The position numbers and the translations under genes are program-made. Positions 46,959 through 57,297 of a stretch of DNA of 64,000 bases are shown piece by piece. Source of the DNA: Corylus avellana (Eukaryota; Streptophyta; Magnoliopsida; Fagales; Betulaceae); the NCBI RefSeq assembly GCF_901000735.1, contig NC_081542.1:18615093-18679092 (forward strand), read 5' to 3'. Below the pieces are notes generated by a model. That model was not told where the DNA came from. It did no database searches and was given only the letters and a program-made list of their open reading frames with translations. The stretch's first letter is position 1. Each line of letters begins with the position of its first letter.

Positions 46959-48760
46959 CCCCGTGAGCATAAGAGTGAGAATTCATATTCTAGGAAGGGT
47001 TTTGAGGGGTTATGCATAATGATGAGGGGAGTGTTATCTAGGTTAGATGAGTTTGACAAGAGTCACAAATCTGTATCTAGGGTTAGGAAGGTTAATACCA
47101 TTCACCCGTTGAGGGAGAGTGGTGGTGGACTCACCTAGAGTAAGGTGGTCCAGAACATGCCTAGGATTGGTTGTCTTGCATATTTCTTCATATCCTAGAG
47201 TATGCATCATTCATTGCATTGCATTTTGTTTCTAATTTCTGTTCTGTATATATATGCATTGCATTAATTTTGTCAATTTTATTTTGAAAAAATTCAAAAA
47301 GACAAATATTTTTTTAAAGGCTGTCTGCTTATTGTTGTCATATGCACATTGATAGTCCATAAATTTTTCATGTATACTTCATGGATCCAATTCCTTATAA
47401 CTCAGAATGTGCTTACTATACATGAGATGAATATGTATTAATGGACTGATTTTTTTTGTGCCTAAGTATAAGCTTCTATGGTACATTTTACCTATGCTTG
47501 AACTCTTGTGCACATTTAAGCTTATATTAAGTATGAATTTGACCTTAAGGGTGAGTTATGTTAGGCAACCATATGAGGACGATTGACTAGTTGTGTCTAT
47601 TAAATTGACCAAATTCTAGTTGAACCTAGGACCTAGAAATTCCAACATTCCACTAATTTCTTTTTAAGCACTAAATGATTAAAGACACATTCTCAAAGAG
47701 AAAAATAGTGAAATAATAAAACAAAAGAACATATTCCAAAAAGGAATCTAATTCACTGTGCCTTATTTGTGCTCAACTTGTCCCTATATAAATAGTCGTG
47801 ACCATATTCATTGTGGAAAGAGACAGTCACTACCGGACAATGTTTGAGTATGTGCTATTACTACATGGGAAATGTATTGGATGAGGGTGACACGACTCTA
47901 GCAAGGTCTGACTTTTGTTTAGATATACATGTCAATCTTCCCATGAGGTAATTTAAGTTTTTTTTCTTGCTAGCCTATCCCCTCACCTTATAAGTTCTTA
48001 AACTTACTTGATGGTTAGCTTTCATACACAACACACAACCATGGGTCGAGTGCAACATGTTGCTTTGCTTGTGTTGAAGAAACTTTTGTTTCATATCTTT
48101 TTATCCTCATGTATATTTTGGACATTTTGAGAAATAACTGGATAATCATTTCTTAATACATGAGTCTTTTATGTTATCATGTGTGTGTATTTGACATAAC
48201 GAGTCTTATATTGAGGGGGAGAATTTTTTTCATGATCTTGCATTTCACTCATTATGCATTTGTAGCTTTGATTATGTTTATGTTTCTGTGACTTTCCTTG
48301 GGTTTACTGGTGTTTTACTGCCCTTGATGAGAATAGATAGAACACTATAGATGATTTTGATTTTGATATACTTGTTGCATCTATGAATGATATTTGTTTT
48401 GTGTTCTAACAGATTTGGTGACCTATTCATGATTATATTCTATTCAAATATGTTATATTATTGATCATTATTTATTTCTGTTCCACATATGCCTTTATAT
48501 GTTTTGTGAAGTGTTTCAGGAAATATGAAGACCTTTTGTCATTCTGCGATAAAAAAGGGAGAGTAATGATGGGAGATGATGGAATGTCTGCATATTAGTT
48601 TTTGTCACTGAATTGCCAAAGGGGGAGTTTGCTAGTATTTTTGTCGACAATTATCTCTAGGATTTGGTTAACTTTTTCAATGCGTAGGTATACTGTAATC
48701 TAGAATGTGCAGGATTCTAGTGTTATAGGATAACTTGAGATATTTTGCTTGATAGTAGAT
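46959..48760 (+). mobile_element. Fragment of the gag-only LTR element family
   Basis: It starts inside gag (HKSENSYSRKGFEGL...TIHPLRESGGG), homologous to the end of gag at 57905-58101. It then follows the same non-coding interior as 58102-59745 down to the tract 'attgccaaagggggagtt' at about 48612-48629. Like the 56356-60644 element it has no pol between gag and the 3' polypurine tract. The 5' part and LTRs are missing or unrecognised. Confidence 0.75.
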
Positions 48761-48889
48761 ATGATGCGGCTAGGCTATCGGTTGACCATATATATCGAGT
48801 AATCTAAAATTAAAATGCTAGTGTTATCCGGTAACTATTAAAATCATAAATACCTCGCACAAATCTCTATCAAAATGTTAAAAAACAAA

Positions 48890-49290
48890 AAAGTCTATGA
48901 ATTCACCATTTCTTCCATAGAGTAAAATTATTTGGAAGGCTGAATTCAGGTCCGTAAACGGTGCCCATATTTCTAACAGTCCAACTTTTTCTCTTCAAAT
49001 AAAATATATTGTTGATATGCCAATCCTGTAACTATTAAGTAATGATAGAAGAATCATCTGAATGACTGAAAAAGAAGGAAATCAATGATTTTTTTACAAC
49101 TGAAGCATGAAAGCTCATGCATTCAATTCGCAGATTGTATTTCGTTTTATAGGACATCATTTCTTGAATGACAATTTTAGCTTCAGTAATGTAATATTAG
49201 GAATGATGGTTAAAATTGTAAATTTAGGACTTGTCCTGTCTTTAGCCAACCGTTCGCTCACAGCACCATTAAATAGAGAATGAAAATATA
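48890..49290. repeat. Orphan copy of RLP 3'-flank DNA
   Basis: It matches 50190-50540 (the true 3' flank of RLP3) and, in part, 9530-9715 (RLP1 3' flank), including 'atatattgttga', 'gaatgaaaaagaaggaa' and 'gtttcggtaatg' type motifs. No RLP follows it, so it marks a lost unit. 49291-49750 has no recognisable gene. Confidence 0.6.
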
Positions 49291-49752
49291 ATAGTGAGTA
49301 ATGAGAAATGGATTTTGGAAAATATAATAATAAAGAAAAGGGCTATAGGGTATTTGTTGCTAGTGCTCTTAGAGTGGGCACATTTACCTATTTCTCTTAG
49401 CTTATTATCTACTCTCAAGTGAATATATAAATTTCGCAATTGATAGAAAATGGGAATAAGTGAATGTAATGTATTGCTTTTATTTCATGGGTGACACCCA
49501 ATCCCACCCATGAAACAAGCGGCATATCTATTTGCCAAAGCAATTGAATTATGAGTCATGCGATATACCAACCCTCCATCCCATTTCTGTTTTACTTGGT
49601 TGATATGGCAATGTCTAACATTTTATTTAAAAAATAAAATAAAATAAAGGTGATTGACAATGACACATCAACTTGGCCAGTAAGATAGGATGGAATGAGA
49701 GTATAGTATTTTCAACTTTGATGATTTGGATTTTCTCTCCATCATTTGACAG

Positions 49753-49892
49753 ATGTGGAGATAGCTGATGGGAATCAAAGCATGCATTCTTTAAAGCCTG
49801 CTGGTGGAATAGGGAAGAAGTTCAAAAGGAAATTCGAGATGGGTAAAGGCAAGCGCCGTGGTAAGGGCATCAGGAGGAAGCACCATATTTGA
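49753..49892 (+). pseudogene. Orphan terminal exon of a small basic protein (copy 2)
   Basis: After an acceptor TTTGACAG the frame (phase 2) reads VEIADGNQSMHSLKPAGGIG, then KKFKRKFEMGKGKRRGKG and IRRKHHI, then a stop. This Lys/Arg-rich end looks nucleolar. A link to the DUF2423/LLPH-like family is possible but unproven. No upstream exon is found within the window. The copy at 5972 is frameshifted. Both lie 3' of an RLP gene, so the exon was probably carried with the RLP duplication unit. Confidence 0.5.
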
Positions 49893-50740
49893 TTCCATAA
49901 CAGATACTGGTAATTGATATTTCTCCTACTGTACTAATGGTATCAAGTGGCCTGTGGGCAATCTTGGTAGTTCTAAAGATAGGTATATTTTGTATTCTGT
50001 TTTTGTGTCCTAGGGATTTAGTTTGGAAGGTTGTTGAGTGACATGAATGTAGACTATCCTTTTCCTTCTTTTATCACAACTTATAAATATGGAAGGATGA
50101 CTTTTTTCCCCACGCACACAGAAAATTTTAGTGGGTTGAAGGATATATCAATTTAGTGTAAAAACAGAAAATTATTCAACTGACTGTTTTACCAAACAGT
50201 CACCATTTATTGCAAAGACTAAAAACTTTTCTGAAAGGAAGGCTAAATTCCACTACCTTTATGGTATTCAAATTGTCCATTTTTTTCCCTTAAAAAAAAA
50301 ATATATTGTTGAGGTACCAATCCAGTAACTGTTAAGTAATAAAAGAAAAATAATAGGTAACTTTTTCTCATCTGAAAGAATGAAAAAGAAGGAATTAGAA
50401 CGAGTTTTTTTATAGCTCAAGTGTTGAGCTGATGCATCTGTTTATGGCACGTCATTTTTCTGGATGACAATATTAGTTTCGGTAATGTAATATGAAGAAA
50501 TATGATAATTAAGACCCTAAAATGGTTATGTCGAGAATAAGAATATAATAGTAGCATTTGAACAAATGGTTATTAGAAAACGGGATGCAATAAAAGAAAT
50601 AATGTCTCGCACAATTGTAAAATCTTTCATATATGACTTTAACAAGTGAAGATTGGAGCATATGTTATTACAACAATCTGAAAAACTTATAATACATAAA
50701 TAATTAATGCATATTAAGAAAAACACCAATACCCATAGCT
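49893..50740. other. RLP3 3' flank
   Basis: 50190-50540 is the duplicated 3'-flank block. 50526-50740 resembles 9760-9960 next to RLP1. No separate gene is supported. Confidence 0.55.
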
Positions 50741-53554
50741 TCAACTTCTCTCCCACTTGGCCTTCCTTAGCAAGCGAACAATTTTGACCATAACGGCGAA
50801 CACAATAATCTTGTCTTTCAAATTATCAAAGCCTCGAAAGTAAGCTTGTCTCCATGATGTTTTGATAATCAGTGTGCCACAAACTCGCCAAAATCCAACA
50901 ATAAACCCAGCTGTCATGCTAATGTAGAATGAGAATGACTCAATACTAGCCCTTCCATTTTCATTGGCTACTCCGTTACCGCCATTTGGTGTTACTCTAG
51001 GTTTAGTTTCATCCTCTAAACACTTGGTTGAAAGAGGAGGCCCACAGAGTAAAGAGTTACCTTTGTAGATAGAAGCGTCGTTCAATGTTCGAAGTTGATT
51101 CCCATTTGGAATTTTTCCAGACAACTTGTTGAATGACAAGTTCAAGTGACTTAAGAAGGTCAAAGAAGACAAGCTTTCAGGGATAGGACCATAAAGCTCA
51201 TTCATTGAGAGATCAAGTGTTTCTAAATTTTGTAAATTCCCAATTTCTTTAGGAATTCTTCCAACAAGATGATTCATTGACAAATTCAAACTCACCAAGT
51301 CTACTAGGTTTGTAATATTAACTGGTATTTCCCCAGATAAATTGTTACTTGAAAGGTCTATAAAATGAACAAGAAGAAGGATTTGTTCATCATATATATA
51401 TTCTCTTCCCTTAGAAACCAACAACATTTGTTCATTAATAAACCCTCCAGATCCAACATCACTGTAATTTCCTAAACATTGAGGGATGGCTCCTGAAAAA
51501 TTATTGTGTGCAAGGTCTAGGACGTGAAGATTTGAAAGAAGACATAACTGTTGTGGTATGTTCCCGTGAAACAAGTTGGACCTTAGGCTTAACCTCATTA
51601 AATGTGGTGAACTTTCACCTATCCATGCGGGAAGTTTTCCAGAGAATTTGTTTCCTCCAAGATCAAGGCTTGTCAAGCTTCTGTAATTTTTGAAGAAAAA
51701 GGGAAGCTCTCCCTCGAGATGATTTTGGGGCAATAATAATTCTTTTAGTGAACTTAGATTCCGCATTGAGTGGGGGAGTTTCCTAGATAAGGAATTGTTT
51801 CCCAAAAAAAGAATTCTCAATTCCTTTAGCATTCCAATTGAATGCGGAATTTCACCCGAAATTGAATTTGAAGAGAGGTCCAACGCATACAACGTGGGCA
51901 ATAACTGACCTATATTTTTTGGAATAGGTTCAGAAAACATATTATTCCTGAGGATTATGTAGCTTAGATTACTATGAAAAAGTGGAAGTGGGCCCTCTAA
52001 CTTGTTGTAACTCAAATCAATATAAAATGATGAAGGGTGAAATTGAAAGTATGGCACCTGCCCGCATAGTTTGTTGCGAGATAGATTCCAAGTGACGACA
52101 TTTGGGCAGGACTTCCAAAGGCCATGTGGAATGGTGTCCAAAATGTCAGCATTGATGAGCCAAAGAGATTTGAGTTCATTTTGGGTTTTTATCCAAGCTG
52201 GAAACATTGGGCCAATCCGCACGTTTGTTAAACCAATTTCTCGCAACTTAAAAGGAGGAACCCAGTCGTGTTTGACATTTAAAACCAATGTTGCTTTTGC
52301 AGAAACTTCCATAGACAATGAAAGAGATTTTAATCGGGTGAGATTTTGAAAATGAGATTCAGTAAGGACACCTTCCCAAGAATTCTTACCTTCAAGATTC
52401 AATGAAACAAGCATTGACAGTTTCCCAATGCTTTCTGGAATGGTTCCGCTCATTTGATTATCATCAAGATTCAATGAAACAAGCATTGACAGTTTCCCAA
52501 TGCTTTCTGGAATGGTTCCGTTCAATTGATTACCAGAGAGGTCAATTTCTTGCATTGACGGTAAGTTCCCATCTTCAGAGCTACTGTTGGAACATTGTGA
52601 CAAGCCATCCACAAACTCAGTTATCTCCCCATTTATATTGTTCACACTCAGATGTAATGCTTGCAAATTGCAAAGGTTGGCAAATGAATTCGGAATCTTT
52701 CCAATTAAATTGTTGCCACCTAAATTCAAGCTTCGCAAGTTGGTTAGATGTGACAACCATTGAGGTATAGAGGTGCTAAAATCATTGCCAGAGAGATCAA
52801 GAACTGAAAGTAGTGTAAAATTGATGGAGGAAATAGAGGAAGGAAGACTAATAAGTCCACAGCTAGCTAGGTGCAACTCCCGTAAGGAAGGAAGCACATT
52901 AATCGCATGAAGCCAATCCGGTACTTTCTCAAGATTTACATAATCCATTCCAAGGTACTTAAGAGAAGGAAAACCAACAACCCATTCTAGACTTTCAACC
53001 TGATTCAATGTTGGATAGAAGCCATTTGAATTGAGGTCTAGATATTGGAGCCTTGAAAGGTTCCCAAGATGGGGAGGAATAACTCCAGAAAACATTGAGA
53101 AAGAGAGATTGAAATACCTCAAATTCTCAAGGGAACCCAAAAACTTTGGAATATTGGTTCCATTAAAATTATTCAAGCTGAGATCAAAATAACTCAAATG
53201 TTTTAGATCGAGCAAAGAAGAATTTATCTTACCCCCCAGACATGACTTGTTATATTGATCAAAATCATCAAACCACGAAAATGGGTTCCTGAGGTCAAGC
53301 TTGACGACATTTCTTGTGCTGTTATCACATCCAACGCCTAGCCAGTTGCAGCAATCCTCACCAACCCAAGAAGAGAGACGACCCGATGGATCCGTGAGAT
53401 TGTATTTAAAGCCAAGAAGTGCTGCCTTCTCCACCTCTGAGCATTTGAAAATAGGGCCTTTGGTACATGAAATGGGTTTAATAAGTTGTAGGTAGGATGA
53501 AGTTCCAAGCAGAGAGATGAAAAAAATGAGGATGAGATGATGAAGAGTGGACAT
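50741..53554 (-). CDS. RLP3: leucine-rich-repeat receptor-like protein, EIX/Cf type
   Basis: Kinase-less LRR receptor, close paralogue of RLP1. The frame is open to 53608, but I take ATG 53554 (MSTLHHLILIFFISLLGTSS), matching RLP1 and giving 937 residues. Order: signal peptide, LRRNT (KCSEVEKAALLGFK ... CCNWLGVGC), LRR array, island loop (VSKGREYIYDEQ), final LRRs, C-cap NSLLCGPPLSTKC, one TM and a basic tail. Oddities: a 72-bp tandem repeat (52393-52536) adds one 24-residue LRR (GTIPESIGKLSMLVSLNL twice). Another LRR present in RLP1 (around RGAIPVGLGHL) is missing. The TM has Arg where RLP1 and RLP2 have Gly (GFWRVCG). No intron and no stop. It is probably expressed; full function is less certain because of the TM Arg. 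Confidence 0.92.
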   Translation of the reverse strand: MSTLHHLILIFFISLLGTSSYLQLIKPISCTKGPIFKCSEVEKAALLGFKYNLTDPSGRLSSWVGEDCCNWLGVGCDNSTRNVVKLDLRNPFSWFDDFDQYNKSCLGGKINSSLLDLKHLSYFDLSLNNFNGTNIPKFLGSLENLRYFNLSFSMFSGVIPPHLGNLSRLQYLDLNSNGFYPTLNQVESLEWVVGFPSLKYLGMDYVNLEKVPDWLHAINVLPSLRELHLASCGLISLPSSISSINFTLLSVLDLSGNDFSTSIPQWLSHLTNLRSLNLGGNNLIGKIPNSFANLCNLQALHLSVNNINGEITEFVDGLSQCSNSSSEDGNLPSMQEIDLSGNQLNGTIPESIGKLSMLVSLNLDDNQMSGTIPESIGKLSMLVSLNLEGKNSWEGVLTESHFQNLTRLKSLSLSMEVSAKATLVLNVKHDWVPPFKLREIGLTNVRIGPMFPAWIKTQNELKSLWLINADILDTIPHGLWKSCPNVVTWNLSRNKLCGQVPYFQFHPSSFYIDLSYNKLEGPLPLFHSNLSYIILRNNMFSEPIPKNIGQLLPTLYALDLSSNSISGEIPHSIGMLKELRILFLGNNSLSRKLPHSMRNLSSLKELLLPQNHLEGELPFFFKNYRSLTSLDLGGNKFSGKLPAWIGESSPHLMRLSLRSNLFHGNIPQQLCLLSNLHVLDLAHNNFSGAIPQCLGNYSDVGSGGFINEQMLLVSKGREYIYDEQILLLVHFIDLSSNNLSGEIPVNITNLVDLVSLNLSMNHLVGRIPKEIGNLQNLETLDLSMNELYGPIPESLSSLTFLSHLNLSFNKLSGKIPNGNQLRTLNDASIYKGNSLLCGPPLSTKCLEDETKPRVTPNGGNGVANENGRASIESFSFYISMTAGFIVGFWRVCGTLIIKTSWRQAYFRGFDNLKDKIIVFAVMVKIVRLLRKAKWERS
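52393..52536 (-). repeat. 72-bp tandem duplication of one LRR in RLP3
   Basis: Two head-to-tail 72-bp units (52393-52464, 52465-52536) are identical over their first 56 bases and then differ at a few sites. Each encodes one 24-residue LRR. RLP1 has one unit at this place. Confidence 0.9.
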
Positions 53555-53649
53555 AAAGATATGGCTGCTAATAACCATTCTGCCAGGGCAATAGTTAGAC
53601 ATGATCATCTAAATGCTTGTGAGGCCTAGACATGCATGGGGTTCATGTA

Positions 53650-53692
53650 TTTATAGTTTGAAGAATTCTAGGCGCTTCTCTTTACACGTGGC
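53650..53692 (-). promoter_or_regulatory. RLP3 core promoter: TATA box and G-box/ABRE-like site
   Basis: On the gene strand ACTATAAATAC lies at about 53657-53647, and GCCACGTGT at 53692-53684, about 130 bp upstream of the chosen ATG. The G-box and its flank are shared with RLP1. Confidence 0.55.
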
Positions 53693-54230
53693 ACAAATAT
53701 ATGCTGTAGTTTTTTTTTTGTTTTTTTAATTTATTTAATTTAGAGTTAAATGACAACGTGTAACATGAGGAGACTCCGATCGAGTCAGTTATACCCATCA
53801 GACCACTCGTTATCTACAGTTTTTCACTCAAGGTTTTGGACTATAATCCTTTTAAATGACTATGCACGATAGACACAAATTGGTCTATCATCTCTAATTA
53901 CAAAAATAAATTGTATAATAAAATGAAGTTATATCTGCGTATGCGTATCCACGCTCTAGTTGCATTCACAATAAATCCAAAAGAAAAATCCACTTTTGGA
54001 AATAAAGAAGATATAATTGCTGTCCACTTTGGGATTGAAAGTTTATCTCAATGCAAAGACTTCACACTTGGAGTCATTTACACGCAAATTACATGTAAGT
54101 TTCATACAGATACAATTTTTCACCAGACTGCAAGTAAGAGTCCTATAATAACTATTATTTGGAATCATTTTCTTACTTACCTCCATATATTTAAAGTTTC
54201 GTTATCAATTTGTCCCATCAATTAAGTAGG

Positions 54231-54265
<35 letters not shown>

Positions 54266-54346
54266 TGGTTATTTAATTATGTGAAAAATTGGTCTGGAAT
54301 ATTAAAAAAATAAATCATCGTCTGGATTCTCAAATATTATTATTAA

Positions 54347-54446
54347 NNNNNNNNNNNNNNNNNNNNNNNNNNNNNNNNNNNNNNNNNNNNNNNNNNNNNN
54401 NNNNNNNNNNNNNNNNNNNNNNNNNNNNNNNNNNNNNNNNNNNNNN
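54347..54446. other. Assembly gap, 100 N
   Basis: Exactly 100 N in AT-rich DNA upstream of RLP3. Confidence 0.99.
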
Positions 54447-55281
54447 CTTAACATCAACTTTGAGAATTTTTTTTTTTTTTTTTTTTTTGTGAGTAATCAA
54501 CTTTGAGAAAGTTGATCAATAGACTTTTGCCAAAAGCAATGCCATTTCTTTTTTCATTAAAGCCCACGTTCATTTGCGTCCTGGGCACATTTATAATTTT
54601 ATTTAAATTTAGGAGCATAAAAGTTATTTTATTCATTTGTCATTTGATTTAAACCCAAACTTAATAACACAGATAATATTGCAAAAGATTGAAACTTGAA
54701 TATACTAAATTAAGAATTTTTAAATTTTAAAAAGTAATTATAAATACAATGAAAATTAAGAAGTTAGATGAAGTTTTTCCTAATTTATTTTTTGAGAGCT
54801 CTACCATTCCTGTGTGCCATTTTCATTGACCAAAGTTGTGCTTGGTATGCATCCTTAGTTGTTGTTTTCATTTTCCTGTTGAGTTTCCTTTTTCCTTTTC
54901 TTAATTGTTTTTGGTTCATTCGTGTTGTTTATGTATTTGCTCAGAAAAAGGGGAGGGGGACAGAAACAGACAAGATATTACTTTTTTTAAACACACTCCA
55001 AATGAGAAATAAGAAGAATCCAACAAATTAAATACCCAATTTTATCACCTTTAAGGTTAGCCACGAATAATTAAAGAGAGTACAACACTCAGAGTCAGAA
55101 CCATAAAGAGAGTACATGCAATGTACACTCAGTAGTTCATAGTGAAATAGGGGAAGAATTAACAATCAAATTACATTCAAATATTAACAAATTATGTGAT
55201 TCTCACCTGCATTTTAATAAATCCATACATAATTTATTTATCTTATTAAAAATGCATGTAAAAATCATACTATTTTTTTAA

Positions 55282-55314
<33 letters not shown>

Positions 55315-55529
55315 TAGTAAACAAAATCGAAAGAAATTCTGAAACTCAATTACTAATTAGGATGCATTTATAAATGTGGAAATTTTTTCGACATAGTTTT
55401 CTCATTTTTATGTTTTTAGGAGACTTTTCTTTGTAATTGCTCACCAGCTGGCATTGTGAGCGTCTAAAAAGATTTATCCCGGCTATCCATGGGGAATTAA
55501 GATTCTCTTCAGTTCAAATAAACCGGAGA

Positions 55530-55620
55530 ATATCCCGTTAGTTATAGTGGAGGGTTAGTTATAGTGGAGGGATATTTTTGTCCAGACAAAAATACTCCTT
55601 AGGTATAACTAACGGGATAT
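55530..55620. repeat. Inverted repeat with a short direct repeat inside
   Basis: ATATCCCGTTAGTTAT (55530-55545) faces its exact reverse complement (55605-55620). The loop contains two copies of 'gttatagtggagg' and a small inner inverted pair (tatttttgtc/gacaaaaata). It is MITE-like and non-coding. Confidence 0.75.
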
Positions 55621-57297
55621 TATGGAGAGGATCATGTTCCACCCATTGGACATCGCATTAATCTAGATAAACATCAACTTTGAGAAAGTTGTTTCTCTTT
55701 TTTTCTTTTTGTGAGTAATCAACTTTGTAAAAAGTTCATTTGCGCCCTGGGGCACACATATGGAATTTTATAAAAAAATTTAGGAATATAAAAGTTATTT
55801 CACTCATTTGTTGTTTGATCTAACCCTAAATTTAATGAAATTGCTAAATTAAGAATGTTTATACATCAAAGAGTAATTACAAATATGATGAAAATTAAGG
55901 ATTTAGGTGCTTTTATTAAATTGCCTCACTAAAATAATTAAAAAATAATTGGTAAAACTGCAAGTAGTGCTCTTACGGTTTACACTCCACAAATTCAAAT
56001 TTGCAGATTACTTACACCCTGTGTCTTTACCCATTCTTGCCCCTGGCACACCCAAATTGTGCCTATTTTTCCTTGGTTTGCAAGCCTGAGTATTGGCTAG
56101 TGTCATGGTTGCTTGTGTGAGATGAGAGAGGCAATTATTATATATAGGGGAATGTTACACTTATTTTCACTTTTTTATATTATTTTTTTCACTCATTAGA
56201 AAGACGCTTTCAATAATTTCTTCAAAAATTAAGAATTAATAAAAAACTTTGTATGAACTGGAGTTGTTAGCGGATGGAGTAATGCTAAACCTCTTGTCTC
56301 TTTTATGTTATTCTAAAAATAATATAACTTTTAAAATTATCATTAAATTTATAATTGTTAGTTCTTCTGTTGGCTTAATTCAGTTCCAAAATGCAGATGT
56401 TACTGTTCACGGCTCAAACACTGATATAGAATGCTCAGAATCCAATCTCCACCGTTCATAATGTAGATTCATGTGTTATGAACGTCCCTGCAAAATTTCA
56501 GCTCAATCGGACCACAAACGCCCATCGATCGGAGCTGTTGATGAAGACTGGACAGGTCGGGTCCGGACCGCAATTCCCCGGGTCCGGACCTCATTTCCAG
56601 AAACTAAAATCTTGCTCCGCGAAGCCATGTCCGGACTGCCCATTAACATGTCCGGACACCCTATAAGTTTTAGGCCCAAAAACGTGATTTTAAGTGGATT
56701 AGGTCTAGGGTTTTGTCGGGGGTATATATACATCATTATAGAAGAAAGAGGTACGAATCTTTACCCCCAGAGAGTTCGTCGGAGGCTGTGCTAAGAGAGA
56801 TCATATGTGGTGAGCGTTAAAGTGAATCTCTTAGAGTTTTAATTATTCCTTTGATAAATCTACGATTGAGAAGTCTATCGGAAGGGTCCGGTAAAGGAGA
56901 ATCACGTTGAAGAAGATTGTGAGCGCGGAGACGAGTTGTAGGCTTGTCGATCTTATAGAGTCAAGGTCTTGCAAAGGGTTGTAGGTGTTCCTAGTGTCTG
57001 TAATCTCTGGATAATCTTTTGATAGTAATTTCCTGGGTTTGGCTGCCCCGGAGAGGTTTTACTTTTAGAACGTTTTCTAAAAGGTTTCCTCTTCGTAACC
57101 AAAATATCTGTATCTGCCTTTTTATTGCTTTATATATTTTGGGTGATTGAATTGTTTATTGCTTCATAATATTAATTCCGCATAAATTGTGATAAACAAG
57201 TTTTTGGAGTCGGCATAGCGTTTTTCAATTGGTATCAGAGCGGGTTCACTCTGTTTGGATTAAATTCTTGAGTGAGATCTGTTGACTCCTGTTTGCT

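Larger units (their letters stand above)
53700..56355. other. RLP3 upstream intergenic region
   Basis: 53745-53835 matches 4845-5060 but lacks the SINE there, so it is the empty site. (TA)n tracts lie at 54233-54262 and 55281-55311. A 100-N gap is at 54347-54446. 54768-55031 is an open frame of 87 codons with a hydrophobic start, not recognised and not supported as a gene. The rest is AT-rich. Confidence 0.5.

Noticed and set aside
54768..55031. Small membrane protein of 87 residues
   Set aside because: The hydrophobic start comes from T-rich DNA. No homologue is recognised and it lies between repeats.
55265..55315. Possible replication origin or MAR in TA-rich DNA
   Set aside because: Simple (TA)n repeats are common in plant intergenic DNA. 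No other support.
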